From Olivibacter jilunii (GTDB lineage: Bacteria > Bacteroidota > Bacteroidia > Sphingobacteriales > Sphingobacteriaceae), in contig NZ_LR027849.1 of the NCBI RefSeq assembly GCF_900607235.1, forward strand, positions 62,001 to 126,000: 64,000 nt of DNA. The letters are read 5' to 3'. Of the stretch, positions 16,855 through 26,045 are shown one piece after another (positions within the stretch are counted from its first letter, which is position 1; the number at the start of each line of letters is the position of its first letter). The translations under genes were made by a program, and so were the position numbers. The notes beneath the pieces are model-generated. The model saw nothing but the letters and a program-made list of their open reading frames with translations. It had not been told where the DNA came from and did no database searches.

Positions 16855-19011
16855 ATGGATATTAAAGCCCTATTGAAGCACTACGGTAGGTATAAATGGT
16901 TGATTATCTCTGTACCCCTATTGTGTGTGGTGGTTACTTATTTCTTAGTGAAAGATCTGCCTCAGAAATATATTTCACAGGCGCAGGTAGCTACGGGCTT
17001 AACTGATGAATCGCAGCGAACCGCTGACAGTCAGAACCTCGACTATTTCAGAGTGACCACACAATTTGGCAATATCATGGAAACGATGCGCAACCGTACC
17101 GTTTTGAGTATACTGACCAACAGTCTGATGTTACATGATCTGCAAAATCCGGTGACGGCTTTTCAACCTTGGAGTGATTTGTTGCAGAAACTTTCACCGC
17201 AAGAGCGGGAAAAGGCTGCCTCATTCGTCCGTCAGAAGCTAATAGCACGTGAGCCCATTACCTTAAACGACAATAAAGCAGCAGGTATACCTTTGCTGGA
17301 TATTGCCAAATCAATGGCTTATGACGAAAAAGGGCTGTTGAAAAATCTGAACATTCAACGCCTCGGAGAAAGTGATTTTATCAATATTGAATTTACTTCT
17401 ACCAATCCTGACCTCTCGGCTTATGTGGTAAACACGCTGGCGCAGGAATTTTTGACTTATTACACAAATACTACTTTTACCAATCAACGTAACTCGCTGA
17501 CCTTGCTGGATTCGCTCTTGAAGGATAAAGAACGGGTAATGACCGAAAAAAATGCGGAACTGAAAAATTATAAGATAGGCAGTGGGGTATTAAATTTGGA
17601 CAAACAATCTGATGTCATTTATACCCAGATATCGCAAATAGAGGCCAAAAGGGCCGAAACAATCAGTCAGATCCAGTCATTGAAGGGAGCCTTAAAGGCG
17701 ATCAATACGAAATTGGCGGCCGGTGGGGAAGCTTCTACAGGCGGTACTTCCCTTGAGGAGAATAACCAGATTATTGATCTTGAAAATCAATTGAAAATTG
17801 CCAATCAGCAATATATTAAGAATAATTTCAGGGCAGAGGATAAACGGCAGATTGACTCTTTGTCTGCATTGAGACGGCTCAAAGTTGCCGCTGCTGCTGA
17901 CAAGTATATAACGAGTCCATCTGCTGTAAGAAAAGAATTGAATGATCAGCGACTCAAACTGGAAACTGATCTGGCACTTGCGCAGAATAGTATGTCGTCC
18001 ATAGAAGCCGAATTGGCTACCCTGCGTGGCCGCTACAGTTCATTGGTGCCGACGGATGCGGGCGTGCAGAATTTAGAGCGAGATGCTGATGTGGCCACAA
18101 AAGAGTATATGGATGCCTTGACACGCTATAATCAGACCAGCGTCGAAAAGAATACTACCGCCAAATTACATCTGGCGCAACCTGGCTTACCGGGAACGCC
18201 GGAACCATCGAAAGGTTTTATTTATGTGGGCCTCGCTGGTTTTGCCGGTCTCTCCTTGTGTTTAGCCATACTCACAATAGCTTTCGTATTGGATAAAACG
18301 ATCCGTACGCCACGGGATTGGAAATCCGCAACAGGGATCAACGTGGTGGGAAGTTTAAATTTTATTCAGGAAAAGAATAAGGATCTTCGGGATATTTGGG
18401 AGGATAATGCTATTGTTGGTAACTATAGTATTTATAAGGATCTTTTGCGTTCCTTGCGTTTTGAGGTAGACCGCGAGCTGCTAACAGTTGAGGGCAACGT
18501 CCTTGGTGTGACGAGCTTGTATCGCGGAAGTGGTAAAACGTTCTTGAGTTCCAGCTTGGCCTATGCCTTCGCTATGACTGGCCGGAAGGTTTTGCTGATT
18601 TCAGAACACTCACCAAATTTAGCCAGCATGATCCGTAATGATCAGGAGCAGCCCATGCAAGGGTTTGAATCATTTCTGGTAAAGAAGGAAATTAAGGTAG
18701 AGGATCTGATTACTATTTTGAACCGAACCCCAGGGAGTAAATCCCTATTGGAAATGAAGGATGCGAACAGCTTAATAGCAGGATTCTCTTATCTGAAAGA
18801 CAAGTTTGACCTGATTATTATTGATATGGATAGCCTACAGGACATGAACCGCGTGAAAGAATGGATGATGTTTGTGAGCAAATTCCTGTTGGTATTTGAT
18901 GCGGGAACAAAATTAGATGATCATAGTTTAGAACTACTGGAACAGGTTAGGAAGGAGCCTGGTTTTTTAGGAGCCGTGTTAAATAAAGTGGTGCTAAATC
19001 AACCTGTATAG
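16855..19011 (+). CDS. Wzz/GumC-like polysaccharide co-polymerase with degenerate BY-kinase domain
   Basis: This 718-residue inner-membrane protein has membrane helices near residues 14-32 (KWLIISVPLLCVVVTYFLV) and 453-477 (YVGLAGFAGLSLCLAILTIA). A Wzz domain and long periplasmic coiled coil lie between them, and a cytoplasmic ATPase-like domain runs from about 520. Walker A is present (SLYRGSGKTFLSSSLA) and a Walker B-like strand is present (FDLIIIDMDSL). In the Walker A' position the usual LLIDxD reads VLLISEHSPN, so both aspartates are gone. The C-terminus has no tyrosine cluster. Family knowledge: these proteins set chain length and couple polymerisation to export by cycles of tyrosine phosphorylation. 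This one probably binds nucleotide but is unlikely to autophosphorylate. Confidence 0.9.
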   Translation: MDIKALLKHYGRYKWLIISVPLLCVVVTYFLVKDLPQKYISQAQVATGLTDESQRTADSQNLDYFRVTTQFGNIMETMRNRTVLSILTNSLMLHDLQNPVTAFQPWSDLLQKLSPQEREKAASFVRQKLIAREPITLNDNKAAGIPLLDIAKSMAYDEKGLLKNLNIQRLGESDFINIEFTSTNPDLSAYVVNTLAQEFLTYYTNTTFTNQRNSLTLLDSLLKDKERVMTEKNAELKNYKIGSGVLNLDKQSDVIYTQISQIEAKRAETISQIQSLKGALKAINTKLAAGGEASTGGTSLEENNQIIDLENQLKIANQQYIKNNFRAEDKRQIDSLSALRRLKVAAAADKYITSPSAVRKELNDQRLKLETDLALAQNSMSSIEAELATLRGRYSSLVPTDAGVQNLERDADVATKEYMDALTRYNQTSVEKNTTAKLHLAQPGLPGTPEPSKGFIYVGLAGFAGLSLCLAILTIAFVLDKTIRTPRDWKSATGINVVGSLNFIQEKNKDLRDIWEDNAIVGNYSIYKDLLRSLRFEVDRELLTVEGNVLGVTSLYRGSGKTFLSSSLAYAFAMTGRKVLLISEHSPNLASMIRNDQEQPMQGFESFLVKKEIKVEDLITILNRTPGSKSLLEMKDANSLIAGFSYLKDKFDLIIIDMDSLQDMNRVKEWMMFVSKFLLVFDAGTKLDDHSLELLEQVRKEPGFLGAVLNKVVLNQPV

Positions 19012-19044
19012 GAGGTTTACAAAATACCGATAGGGTTCAAATAT

Positions 19045-20481
19045 ATGGAAATGGTAATCCCTTATAGCCGCAAAGTAATTGTCGCATGTGTCTCGTCTGC
19101 ACTGATCATATCGGTGATGACACCAAGAATAGGGCTCGCGCTTCCTGTATTGGCTTCGGTTTTTTGCTTTGGATTGATATATACGATTTTCTTATTTAAG
19201 GATCCTGCTGTTGGACTTTATACGACCTTGGCATTTTGCTTTCTCATGCCCATGTTAGGGCGTGAGCTAAACGGCGTGCCCTTCGGTATTGGGGTGGAAG
19301 TATTACTGATCGGCACGTGGATAGCAGTTTTGTTTAATCATCACCTGTATGATTGGTCTGTTCTTCGGGTAGATTTGGTGGCATGGACCGCTGGCTGGTT
19401 TATTATCTCTGTCTTAGAGGTATTCAATCCGGCCGGCGCAAGTGTGATGGGCTGGATACAGGAAATCCGTAATTCCGCATTGCACGCCATGTTATTAATC
19501 CCTTTAGCTCTTTTAATTCTTCAGCAGAAGAAAGTGTCTTCAGTGAATTGCATACTTTGGATTTGTCTTGCTGTATCTGTATTGGCGGCAGTAAATGGTT
19601 ATAGACAATTAAAGATCCTCACGCCGGGCGAGCAAATTTTTTTGCAGGAGATGGCTTCAACGCATTTGATATGGGGAAAACTACGTGTATTTTCCTTTTA
19701 TACGGATGCTGGCCAGTTCGGCGCCTCTCAGGCACATATTTTATTGGTAGCAGTGCTCTTAGCTCTCGGCCCGTTTAAATGGTGGGTGAGAGGATTGTGC
19801 CTGGTTGGCGCTGTAAGCTTGTTGGTTGGCATGATGATATCCGGAACAAGAGGTGCCTTTTTCGTGCTTTTTTTTGGCGCTTTCTTTTCGCTGATTCTCT
19901 TTAAGAATTTTAAAGCGTTATTGTTGGGAGGACTGGCGATGATGCTATTGGTAGGATTTCTGAAGTTTACTACTATAGGAAACGGGAACTACGAGATAGC
20001 GCGTCTAAGAACCGCGCTGGACCCGCAAGACGCCTCATTAAATTTACGCTTTATAAACCAGCGGAAGCTTGCAGATTATTTGAAGACGAGACCTTTTGGC
20101 GGAGGGTTGGGCGTGATTGGCGTTTGGGGACATGAATATAATAGTGATAAATACCTGTCAACGATTGAGCCGGATAGTTATTGGGTAAAGGTATGGGCCA
20201 TGTATGGTATTGTTGGCTTCACAATTTGGTTTTGCATGATGATGTACTTGTTTGGCAAATGTGGCGGTATCATTTGGAAAATTCGCAATCCAAAACTCAA
20301 AATCAAGCTGGTTGCACTGACCGCCGGAGCCTTTGGGGTCTTTATTGCCAGTTATGGTAATGAGGTCATTAACAGAGTGCCTTCCTCACTTGTGGTGTAT
20401 GTGTCGCTCGCCTTAATATACCTCGGACCAGCATTTGATCGGCAGGTGAATCGAATGAATTCTTTATCTAATCCTAGCTGA
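19045..20481 (+). CDS. O-antigen ligase/Wzy-like polymerase, multi-pass membrane protein
   Basis: This 478-residue protein has about ten to twelve hydrophobic helices and a large loop in the C-terminal half with the typical Wzy_C/WaaL features (GMMISGTRGAFFVLFFGAFF, followed by a periplasmic loop with RPFGGGLGVIG and HEYNSDKYLSTIEPDSYWVK). In this setting (after the co-polymerase and before glycosyltransferases) polymerisation of the lipid-linked repeat unit is the most likely role. Ligation to a lipid or protein acceptor cannot be excluded from sequence. Starts MEMVIPYSRK, with a second ATG two codons later. Confidence 0.88.
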   Translation: MEMVIPYSRKVIVACVSSALIISVMTPRIGLALPVLASVFCFGLIYTIFLFKDPAVGLYTTLAFCFLMPMLGRELNGVPFGIGVEVLLIGTWIAVLFNHHLYDWSVLRVDLVAWTAGWFIISVLEVFNPAGASVMGWIQEIRNSALHAMLLIPLALLILQQKKVSSVNCILWICLAVSVLAAVNGYRQLKILTPGEQIFLQEMASTHLIWGKLRVFSFYTDAGQFGASQAHILLVAVLLALGPFKWWVRGLCLVGAVSLLVGMMISGTRGAFFVLFFGAFFSLILFKNFKALLLGGLAMMLLVGFLKFTTIGNGNYEIARLRTALDPQDASLNLRFINQRKLADYLKTRPFGGGLGVIGVWGHEYNSDKYLSTIEPDSYWVKVWAMYGIVGFTIWFCMMMYLFGKCGGIIWKIRNPKLKIKLVALTAGAFGVFIASYGNEVINRVPSSLVVYVSLALIYLGPAFDRQVNRMNSLSNPS

Positions 20482-20482
20482 T

Positions 20483-20572
20483 ATGCCTTTTGAACTGTTT
20501 TTATTGCCAGGTATTGTATGTTTGATTTTTGGTTTCTATAAAGGAATGAAGTTTTACAAGGATAATGATTGA
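20483..20572 (+). CDS. 29-residue single-span membrane peptide in the EPS operon
   Basis: An ATG directly after the Wzy-like stop codon (one base between) opens a 29-codon frame. Its product starts MPFELFLLPGIVCLIFGFYK, so a hydrophobic core near residues 4-19 is flanked by a Lys-rich, charged tail ending FYKDND. The TGA lies 20 bases before the ATG of the next glycosyltransferase. Composition and position suit a small inner-membrane subunit or regulator, perhaps of the polymerase. Length alone does not prove coding, but the frame, spacing and hydrophobic-then-positive pattern are what a real small membrane protein shows. Confidence 0.5.
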   Translation: MPFELFLLPGIVCLIFGFYKGMKFYKDND

Positions 20573-20592
20573 TTGTTGCAAGAGATAAATGT

Positions 20593-21810
20593 ATGCTGAA
20601 AGGGCAATGTATAATTGTGGTTGGTCAACAACCTTGGGACATCGATATAGGCAGTAATTGCAAGGATATAGCACTTGAATTCAGTAAAGATAATCGGGTG
20701 CTTTATGTAAATGCACCACTGGATCGGATCACAGCCATCAGGCGGGCGGGAGAGCAAGAAGTCATCAGAAGAAAGCGAGTTATCCGGCATCAGGAAGAGG
20801 GCTTGTTGAAGGTAAATGATCGTTTGTTTGTACTGTATCCCGATTGTCTGGTTGAATCCGTAAATTGGTTGAAACCCTATTTTCTATTCGATTTCTTTAA
20901 CCGGTTCAATAATAAAAAATTTGCGAAAGTAATCGCTCATGCCATAAGACTCTTGGATTTTACCGACTTTATCTTGTTCAATGACAATGAAATTATTAAA
21001 TGTTTTTATCTGCAAGAGTTGCTGAAACCAAAGTTAAGTGTTTACTATTCACGTGACTATATTTTGGGTACACCCTACTGGCGCCGCCAAGGTCTGATTG
21101 CTGAGCCCAAAATGCTTGAAAAGGTTGATCTGTGTGTGGCTAACTCGGCTTACCTGAAGAAATATTGTAAACAATACAATCCGCATAGCTATGATGTGGG
21201 GCAGGGATGCTGGTTGCCTGAGCCCGCACAGGAATATGTCACTCCGGCTGATATGATAACGATACCCAGGCCTATCATCGGTTATGTGGGTTCACTGCAG
21301 AGCAGTAGGCTGGATATGGAACTTTTGCTGAAAATAGTTGCGAGCAAACCGTACTGGCAGTTGGTATTAGTTGGGCCTGAAGATGAACAATTTAAAAGCT
21401 CTCGTTTACACGTTTGCGCAAACGTTCATTTTTTAGGTAGCAAGTATCAGCAGGAGCTGCCAGCTTATGTGAACGCTTTCGATGTCTGTATTAATCCGCA
21501 ATTGGTGAATCCACTCACGATTGGAAATTATCCGCGTAAAATAGATGAGTATTTAGCACTTGGCAAGAAGGTCGTAGCGATGTCAACGGATGCCATGCTG
21601 CTGTTTAAAGAATATGTTTACCTAGCCAATAACCAAGATGAGTACATCGAAAAGATAACAGAAGCCCTGTCAGAATCTTTTAACTTAGAACGTGTAAAAG
21701 CGCGCATGGACTTTGCCGCTTCTCACACTTGGTCGAATTCGGTTTCGTCCATTTACAGAGCCATGCAGCAGCGATTAAGCGAATTAGTAAGGAAAAATAA
21801 AAAAGAATGA
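20593..21810 (+). CDS. Glycosyltransferase, GT4/GT-B type
   Basis: The product is a GT-B protein related to the first gene of the locus. The N-terminal strand is QCIIVVGQQPWDIDIGSNC. The donor-binding region includes RPIIGYVGSLQSSRLDMELL, FDVCINPQL and YPRKIDEYLALGKKVVAMST with the conserved Glu of KIDEYL. I chose the ATG at 20593 over the TTG at 20569, because the TTG lies inside the preceding 29-codon gene and adds residues without structure. It should add a sugar to the lipid-linked intermediate on the cytoplasmic side. It overlaps the next gene by 4 bp (ATGA), indicating translational coupling. Confidence 0.88.
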   Translation: MLKGQCIIVVGQQPWDIDIGSNCKDIALEFSKDNRVLYVNAPLDRITAIRRAGEQEVIRRKRVIRHQEEGLLKVNDRLFVLYPDCLVESVNWLKPYFLFDFFNRFNNKKFAKVIAHAIRLLDFTDFILFNDNEIIKCFYLQELLKPKLSVYYSRDYILGTPYWRRQGLIAEPKMLEKVDLCVANSAYLKKYCKQYNPHSYDVGQGCWLPEPAQEYVTPADMITIPRPIIGYVGSLQSSRLDMELLLKIVASKPYWQLVLVGPEDEQFKSSRLHVCANVHFLGSKYQQELPAYVNAFDVCINPQLVNPLTIGNYPRKIDEYLALGKKVVAMSTDAMLLFKEYVYLANNQDEYIEKITEALSESFNLERVKARMDFAASHTWSNSVSSIYRAMQQRLSELVRKNKKE

Positions 21811-22979
21811 TTGCCTTAAAAATCATATGGTGGTTGGTACAATGCGTTATATTATTTAACTTATTGATGCCCATTATTTTTTATTGTTTCTATAAGTTGA
21901 TTTCCCGCAAGATGCCTCCACCGGTACCTGCTACAGAAGCGGACTATGCTATTATTGTAACCGCCTATGAAGATGTTTCAATGCTCCCCGCCGTTGTTCA
22001 GTCATTACTGGCGCTCGATTATCAGCGGTATACAATATACGTAGTTGCTGATAAGTGTGATACTTCTTCGTTACAATTTGATTCGGATCAGGTGGTGTTA
22101 CTCCAGCCGGAAGTGGTGCTGGCCGGAAATGTGCGATCTCATTTTTATGCAATAGAACGATTTCAACGATCACATGATCGATTGACGATTATTGATAGCG
22201 ATAATCTAGTACACAAAGATTATTTAAAAGCCTTGGACGAGTACTTTGCATTGGGATTTGATAGTGTACAAGGCGTACGTATGCCTAAAAATACGAATAC
22301 CATGTATGCTTCTTTGGATGCAGCGCGCGATCTATATTATCATTTTTATGATGGAAAGGTTTTGTTTTCGTTGGGATCTTCGGCTACACTGGCAGGTTCC
22401 GGAATGGCTTTTAAGGTGGATCTTTATCGGGAGATATTCTGTAATAGTGGGGTGCAGGGCGCTGGATTTGATAAGGTCTTGCAATATGGTATTGTACGCA
22501 AGAATCTCCGTATCGCTTTCGCTGACAAGGCGATCGTGTGGGATGAGAAAACAGCCAGGACCGATCAGCTAGTGAAACAGCGAGCCCGTTGGATAAACAC
22601 TTGGTTCAAATATGCAGGCTACAGTTGGAAATTAATCTTTTTTTCTTTTTCAAATGCAAGCATCAATCAGTTTCTTTTCGGCTTGGTTTTAATGAGGCCG
22701 CCTTTATTTATTTTCCTCGGGCTGGGCTCTTTGTGTTTTGTGGTAAACATGCTGACACAAAATTGGTGGATTGCCTGCTCGTTTGTGCTCGGATTTCTTT
22801 TGTTTGTGAGTGCTTTTCTGTTGGCATTGAAAGAAGGGAATGCGAACAGAAGAATATATAAAGCCTTGAAAGGAGTGCCTAATTTTATATTCTATCAGCT
22901 GAAAGCGCTATTATTGGCCAGAAGGGCAAACAAGGTTTCGGTGGCAACGAAACACGATTATCATCAACAACAGGAGTAA
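21807..22979 (+). CDS. Membrane-bound family 2 glycosyltransferase
   Basis: This 390-residue GT-A enzyme has an N-terminal membrane helix (about residues 5-28), a catalytic domain (IIVTAYEDVSMLP, VVADKCD, DxD-type IIDSDNLVHKDYL) and the QxxRW-like motif QRARWINTW near residue 262. At least two C-terminal membrane helices follow. The architecture resembles processive synthases, but in this Wzx/Wzy-type locus a single-step transferase is also likely. It is the last gene of the plus-strand run. The minus-strand genes converge on it with only 8 bp between stop codons. Confidence 0.9.
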   Translation: MIALKIIWWLVQCVILFNLLMPIIFYCFYKLISRKMPPPVPATEADYAIIVTAYEDVSMLPAVVQSLLALDYQRYTIYVVADKCDTSSLQFDSDQVVLLQPEVVLAGNVRSHFYAIERFQRSHDRLTIIDSDNLVHKDYLKALDEYFALGFDSVQGVRMPKNTNTMYASLDAARDLYYHFYDGKVLFSLGSSATLAGSGMAFKVDLYREIFCNSGVQGAGFDKVLQYGIVRKNLRIAFADKAIVWDEKTARTDQLVKQRARWINTWFKYAGYSWKLIFFSFSNASINQFLFGLVLMRPPLFIFLGLGSLCFVVNMLTQNWWIACSFVLGFLLFVSAFLLALKEGNANRRIYKALKGVPNFIFYQLKALLLARRANKVSVATKHDYHQQQE

Positions 22980-22987
22980 CGGTGAAA

Positions 22988-23770
22988 TTAGCTTCTGTTT
23001 TTTTTGAGGCGCTTGAAATGGATGTCATAATTGAACTTTATTTGCCTGAAAAGATCGCGCCCCCACTTTAGGAGAAAAAAGTTACTGTAACGCAGTTTAT
23101 TTCGAATCATGGTGCTGGGTTCGTCGCTGGTATTCACCTGCTTAAAAAGGGCCCGATAGTCACGATGAAATAACACTTCACCTTTGTTTTGTATAACACT
23201 CAAACACATATTGTATTCTGTCACATCACCTTTTATTCCTTCTTTGTATCGCCCGAATTTCTCAAAGAAGTTGCTGCGCCGTAGATGGGGGTGGTCACTG
23301 TACATATGTAGCTTGTTGTATTTGATGCCGAAACTTTTAAATAGTAATTTAGAAAAGTGTTCGTCATAAGGGCGGCTGTAAGGAAAAGGTATATACGAAT
23401 AGAACCTGACGAGATCAATTTTTTGATCTCTTTCCATGTGATGCAGTGCCATACCCAGCCTTTCTATAAACAAAGGCATAGGTATAAAGTCTTCCTGCAC
23501 ATAAAGCGTATAGAGCTTGCTTACGACGTCCTGTCCCTTATTCAAGTTATTTCCAAGTCCACGGTTTCGCTCTGACGTGACGCACCGAAAGTTAAATTGC
23601 TCCTGCAATTGACGGATGTATTCTATGTGCTCCGGTCTGCTGCCATCGTCCGAAACAATGATTTCTCCAAAAGTGCAGTTCAGGTTTGAAAATGCGTTTA
23701 ACAAATTGTGTAGTGACCTGCTGCGGTTGTAGTGTGTAATTAATAAGGAAACAGATGGGAATTGATTCAT
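22988..23770 (-). CDS. Family 2 glycosyltransferase (GT-A)
   Basis: This 260-residue soluble or peripheral enzyme shows VSLLITHYNRSRSLHNLL at the nucleotide-binding strand, EIIVSDDGSRPEHIEY and an acidic metal site in the LYVQEDFIP segment in place of a standard DxD. The C-terminus is basic (KRLKKNRS), compatible with membrane surface attachment. It lies last in the minus-strand group (glycosidase, flippase, two glycosyltransferases), 16 bp after the preceding gene, and probably contributes one linkage of the EPS repeat unit. Confidence 0.88.
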   Translation of the reverse strand: MNQFPSVSLLITHYNRSRSLHNLLNAFSNLNCTFGEIIVSDDGSRPEHIEYIRQLQEQFNFRCVTSERNRGLGNNLNKGQDVVSKLYTLYVQEDFIPMPLFIERLGMALHHMERDQKIDLVRFYSYIPFPYSRPYDEHFSKLLFKSFGIKYNKLHMYSDHPHLRRSNFFEKFGRYKEGIKGDVTEYNMCLSVIQNKGEVLFHRDYRALFKQVNTSDEPSTMIRNKLRYSNFFLLKWGRDLFRQIKFNYDIHFKRLKKNRS

Positions 23771-23786
23771 AACCTAAAGTGCAAAA

Positions 23787-24647
23787 TTAGTCATTCTTCG
23801 AGGTCTTCGTGTCGTGTGGTTCTTGTTTGCGTAGTAGGCTGGTGAAACGTTTGGTTTCCTTGGCAATTCTTAATTTCATAGCTTGCCAGAGACTGCCATC
23901 TTGTTTCAAGGTGCGCGGTTTCGTCCATACCCGCGCCCGTGTCCGTTTAAGTTGTTTCACTGTTCCGTAGTGCATTAGATCAAAACAAAGACGCCCATCT
24001 TCGCCTCGGATCTTTTGCATTACGTAGCCTATTTTTTTGCCGTATTCCGTAACATACCCAAAACTCATACCATAGGCGTTGAGGTGGGGTCGATGGAGGT
24101 GCCTGAAAGAAGCGATGATGTCTTTTAGACCTTCGTATAAATAGAGTTTCCATCGTGGATAGCCCTCTTCCGGAATAAATGAATAACGACCGTATACAGC
24201 AACGACCTCACGCTGCTCCAATAGCTCAACCATGTCATCAACCCACTTCCTGGGATATAGCACATCGGCATCCGCTGATAGAAGGTATTTTCCCCGCGCG
24301 TGATCTAGTCCCATCTGCCTTCCAGGCCCCCATCCCTGAATGGGTTGAAAATAATGTTTTACATGTAAAGCTGCCAACGTATCGCGGGTCCGATCGGTTG
24401 AGTTGTTGTCTACTACGATGATCTCCAGCGGAATGTTGGTCTCGAAGTCGGCCATGCTGGCGATGGTTTTCACCACATTCGTTTCCTCATTCCAGGCAGT
24501 AATGACAATGCTAACGAGGGGAGGTGCAGCCTGTAGCCTATCTAGCTTTTTATTGATACCGTCAAAAAAAGCAGCGGGAATCTCTTCAAATTTAGTGAAG
24601 GGAAAATCGTACTGTTTGATCCATTTAGGTGTATTTAAAGCAGGCAT
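23787..24647 (-). CDS. Family 2 glycosyltransferase (GT-A)
   Basis: This 286-residue enzyme has a standard GT-A layout: VSIVITAWNEETNVVKTIAS, EIIVVDNNSTDRTRDTL and the metal-binding DxD motif in YLLSADADVLYPRKW. The C-terminal extension is basic and unstructured (LLRKQEPHDTKTSKND). It lies between the flippase gene (15 bp away) and another glycosyltransferase, so it is part of the same EPS operon. Substrate unknown. Confidence 0.9.
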   Translation of the reverse strand: MPALNTPKWIKQYDFPFTKFEEIPAAFFDGINKKLDRLQAAPPLVSIVITAWNEETNVVKTIASMADFETNIPLEIIVVDNNSTDRTRDTLAALHVKHYFQPIQGWGPGRQMGLDHARGKYLLSADADVLYPRKWVDDMVELLEQREVVAVYGRYSFIPEEGYPRWKLYLYEGLKDIIASFRHLHRPHLNAYGMSFGYVTEYGKKIGYVMQKIRGEDGRLCFDLMHYGTVKQLKRTRARVWTKPRTLKQDGSLWQAMKLRIAKETKRFTSLLRKQEPHDTKTSKND

Positions 24648-24662
24648 ATGGCATGTGATTTT

Positions 24663-26003
24663 TTAGGTGTTTTTCATCGTCTTTTTTAATGCTCGGAAAA
24701 TTTCTTGCGCACCCATTTGATAGGCCTTCTGAAGCCTGAAAGGCGCGTAATGTTTATTAACAGCCTTCAAGGACAGGAAGATCGCAACTAATACCGGAAG
24801 TGTATTGGCGAAAACGATTACATAAATATTCTGAAAAACGTACAGTCCAATGCCACCAACGGATAGATTCATGCAAAGCATAATGAGTATTTTTCTGAAA
24901 TTAATTTCCGGTTTGTGAATAGCATCCAGCATCACAGCTAAAAAGCGGTCTGCCGGATAAAACAAAGCAAAGAGTACAAACAAACGAAAAATATTACCGG
25001 CCGTATGGCCGGTTGGATTGTGATAGTATTGACTGCCTCCGATAATTCCCATCGCTAAGTCCGCAAAAAGCAATGCAAACAACAGTGCTGGGATTATTGA
25101 TAGGGTGATGGTGCCAATATATTTTTGCGTTGTTCGCACTACTTCATGCTTGAGGCCCTGATTGTAGTACTTAGAGAGCATTGGCATGGCTGTTGCAACA
25201 AAACTACGTAGCGGGATTTCAACAATTTCCATCAAACGGGTTCCGAGATTATAAATAGCGAGATGTGAAGGTCCTAGTATGAAATTTATGAGGGTAGCAT
25301 TGGTGACATTGAATAAGTTCGCACTTATAATGGTACCTACTGTATACCGACCAAAATTAAATAATTCGGATATCGCTTTTTTTGTGCTGAATTTTATATA
25401 GTGTATTCCTGTCCACCCTTTTATAAGGCAACGCAGACTGGTGCAGACGCTTGCGAATATATTAATGTACATCAAATGCTGCAAGTCATTGCGTTTAAGA
25501 AGAATAAGGGCGACAAAGCTTATGATAAGCAAACTTATCTGTATCAAGCGAATAGACAACAGCCGATCAAAGCGTAGCTGGGCCTGAGCAAGGCACATGG
25601 CAATAATCATTGGTAAGGATGCAACAAAATTGAAAGAGAAGTAGCTTATAAAGTTACGCAAGCTCGCATCTTTGATGTAATGGATAAAAAGTAGCGATAT
25701 CAGGTCGATGACAATCGCAGATGAGGTAATACCGCCAAGTATAATCCAGGTAGAGCCGACGAGTTGCCGTTGCCGTTTGAAAGTGGCTCCGGCATAAAAT
25801 TTAACAAAGGCCGTGCTCAAAAAGCCCTGACGAAACATGTCAAAAAAAGCAAGTGTGGTCTGAAAAAAGAACCAGATACCGATCTCCTCGATTTCCATAA
25901 AGCGGTAGAGTACAGCAGAAAATAGGAATGTCAGTACGGACATGCTACCTGTGCCCAGTAAAGACAATAGATGAATATTTTTAAATAATTTTCCTGTTTT
26001 CAT
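24663..26003 (-). CDS. Wzx-type lipid-linked oligosaccharide flippase
   Basis: This 446-residue protein has about twelve to fourteen hydrophobic helices, in the polysaccharide transporter/MATE-like superfamily. It has N-terminal helices around MSVLTFLFSAVLYRFMEIEE and the typical loop GPSHLAIYNLGTRLMEIVEI after the sixth or seventh span. It should move the undecaprenyl-linked EPS repeat unit to the periplasmic side for polymerisation by the Wzy-like protein. It is the only flippase gene in the locus. Upstream on the same strand is a clan-A glycosidase. Confidence 0.88.
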   Translation of the reverse strand: MKTGKLFKNIHLLSLLGTGSMSVLTFLFSAVLYRFMEIEEIGIWFFFQTTLAFFDMFRQGFLSTAFVKFYAGATFKRQRQLVGSTWIILGGITSSAIVIDLISLLFIHYIKDASLRNFISYFSFNFVASLPMIIAMCLAQAQLRFDRLLSIRLIQISLLIISFVALILLKRNDLQHLMYINIFASVCTSLRCLIKGWTGIHYIKFSTKKAISELFNFGRYTVGTIISANLFNVTNATLINFILGPSHLAIYNLGTRLMEIVEIPLRSFVATAMPMLSKYYNQGLKHEVVRTTQKYIGTITLSIIPALLFALLFADLAMGIIGGSQYYHNPTGHTAGNIFRLFVLFALFYPADRFLAVMLDAIHKPEINFRKILIMLCMNLSVGGIGLYVFQNIYVIVFANTLPVLVAIFLSLKAVNKHYAPFRLQKAYQMGAQEIFRALKKTMKNT

Positions 26004-26045
26004 TTATACAAAACACGCACTGGTTACTTGATTTTCGCTTACTTG

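Noticed and set aside
23184-23575. Short plus-strand frames opposite the minus-strand glycosyltransferase
   Set aside because: All antisense to a gene with clear GT-A motifs. Products look random.
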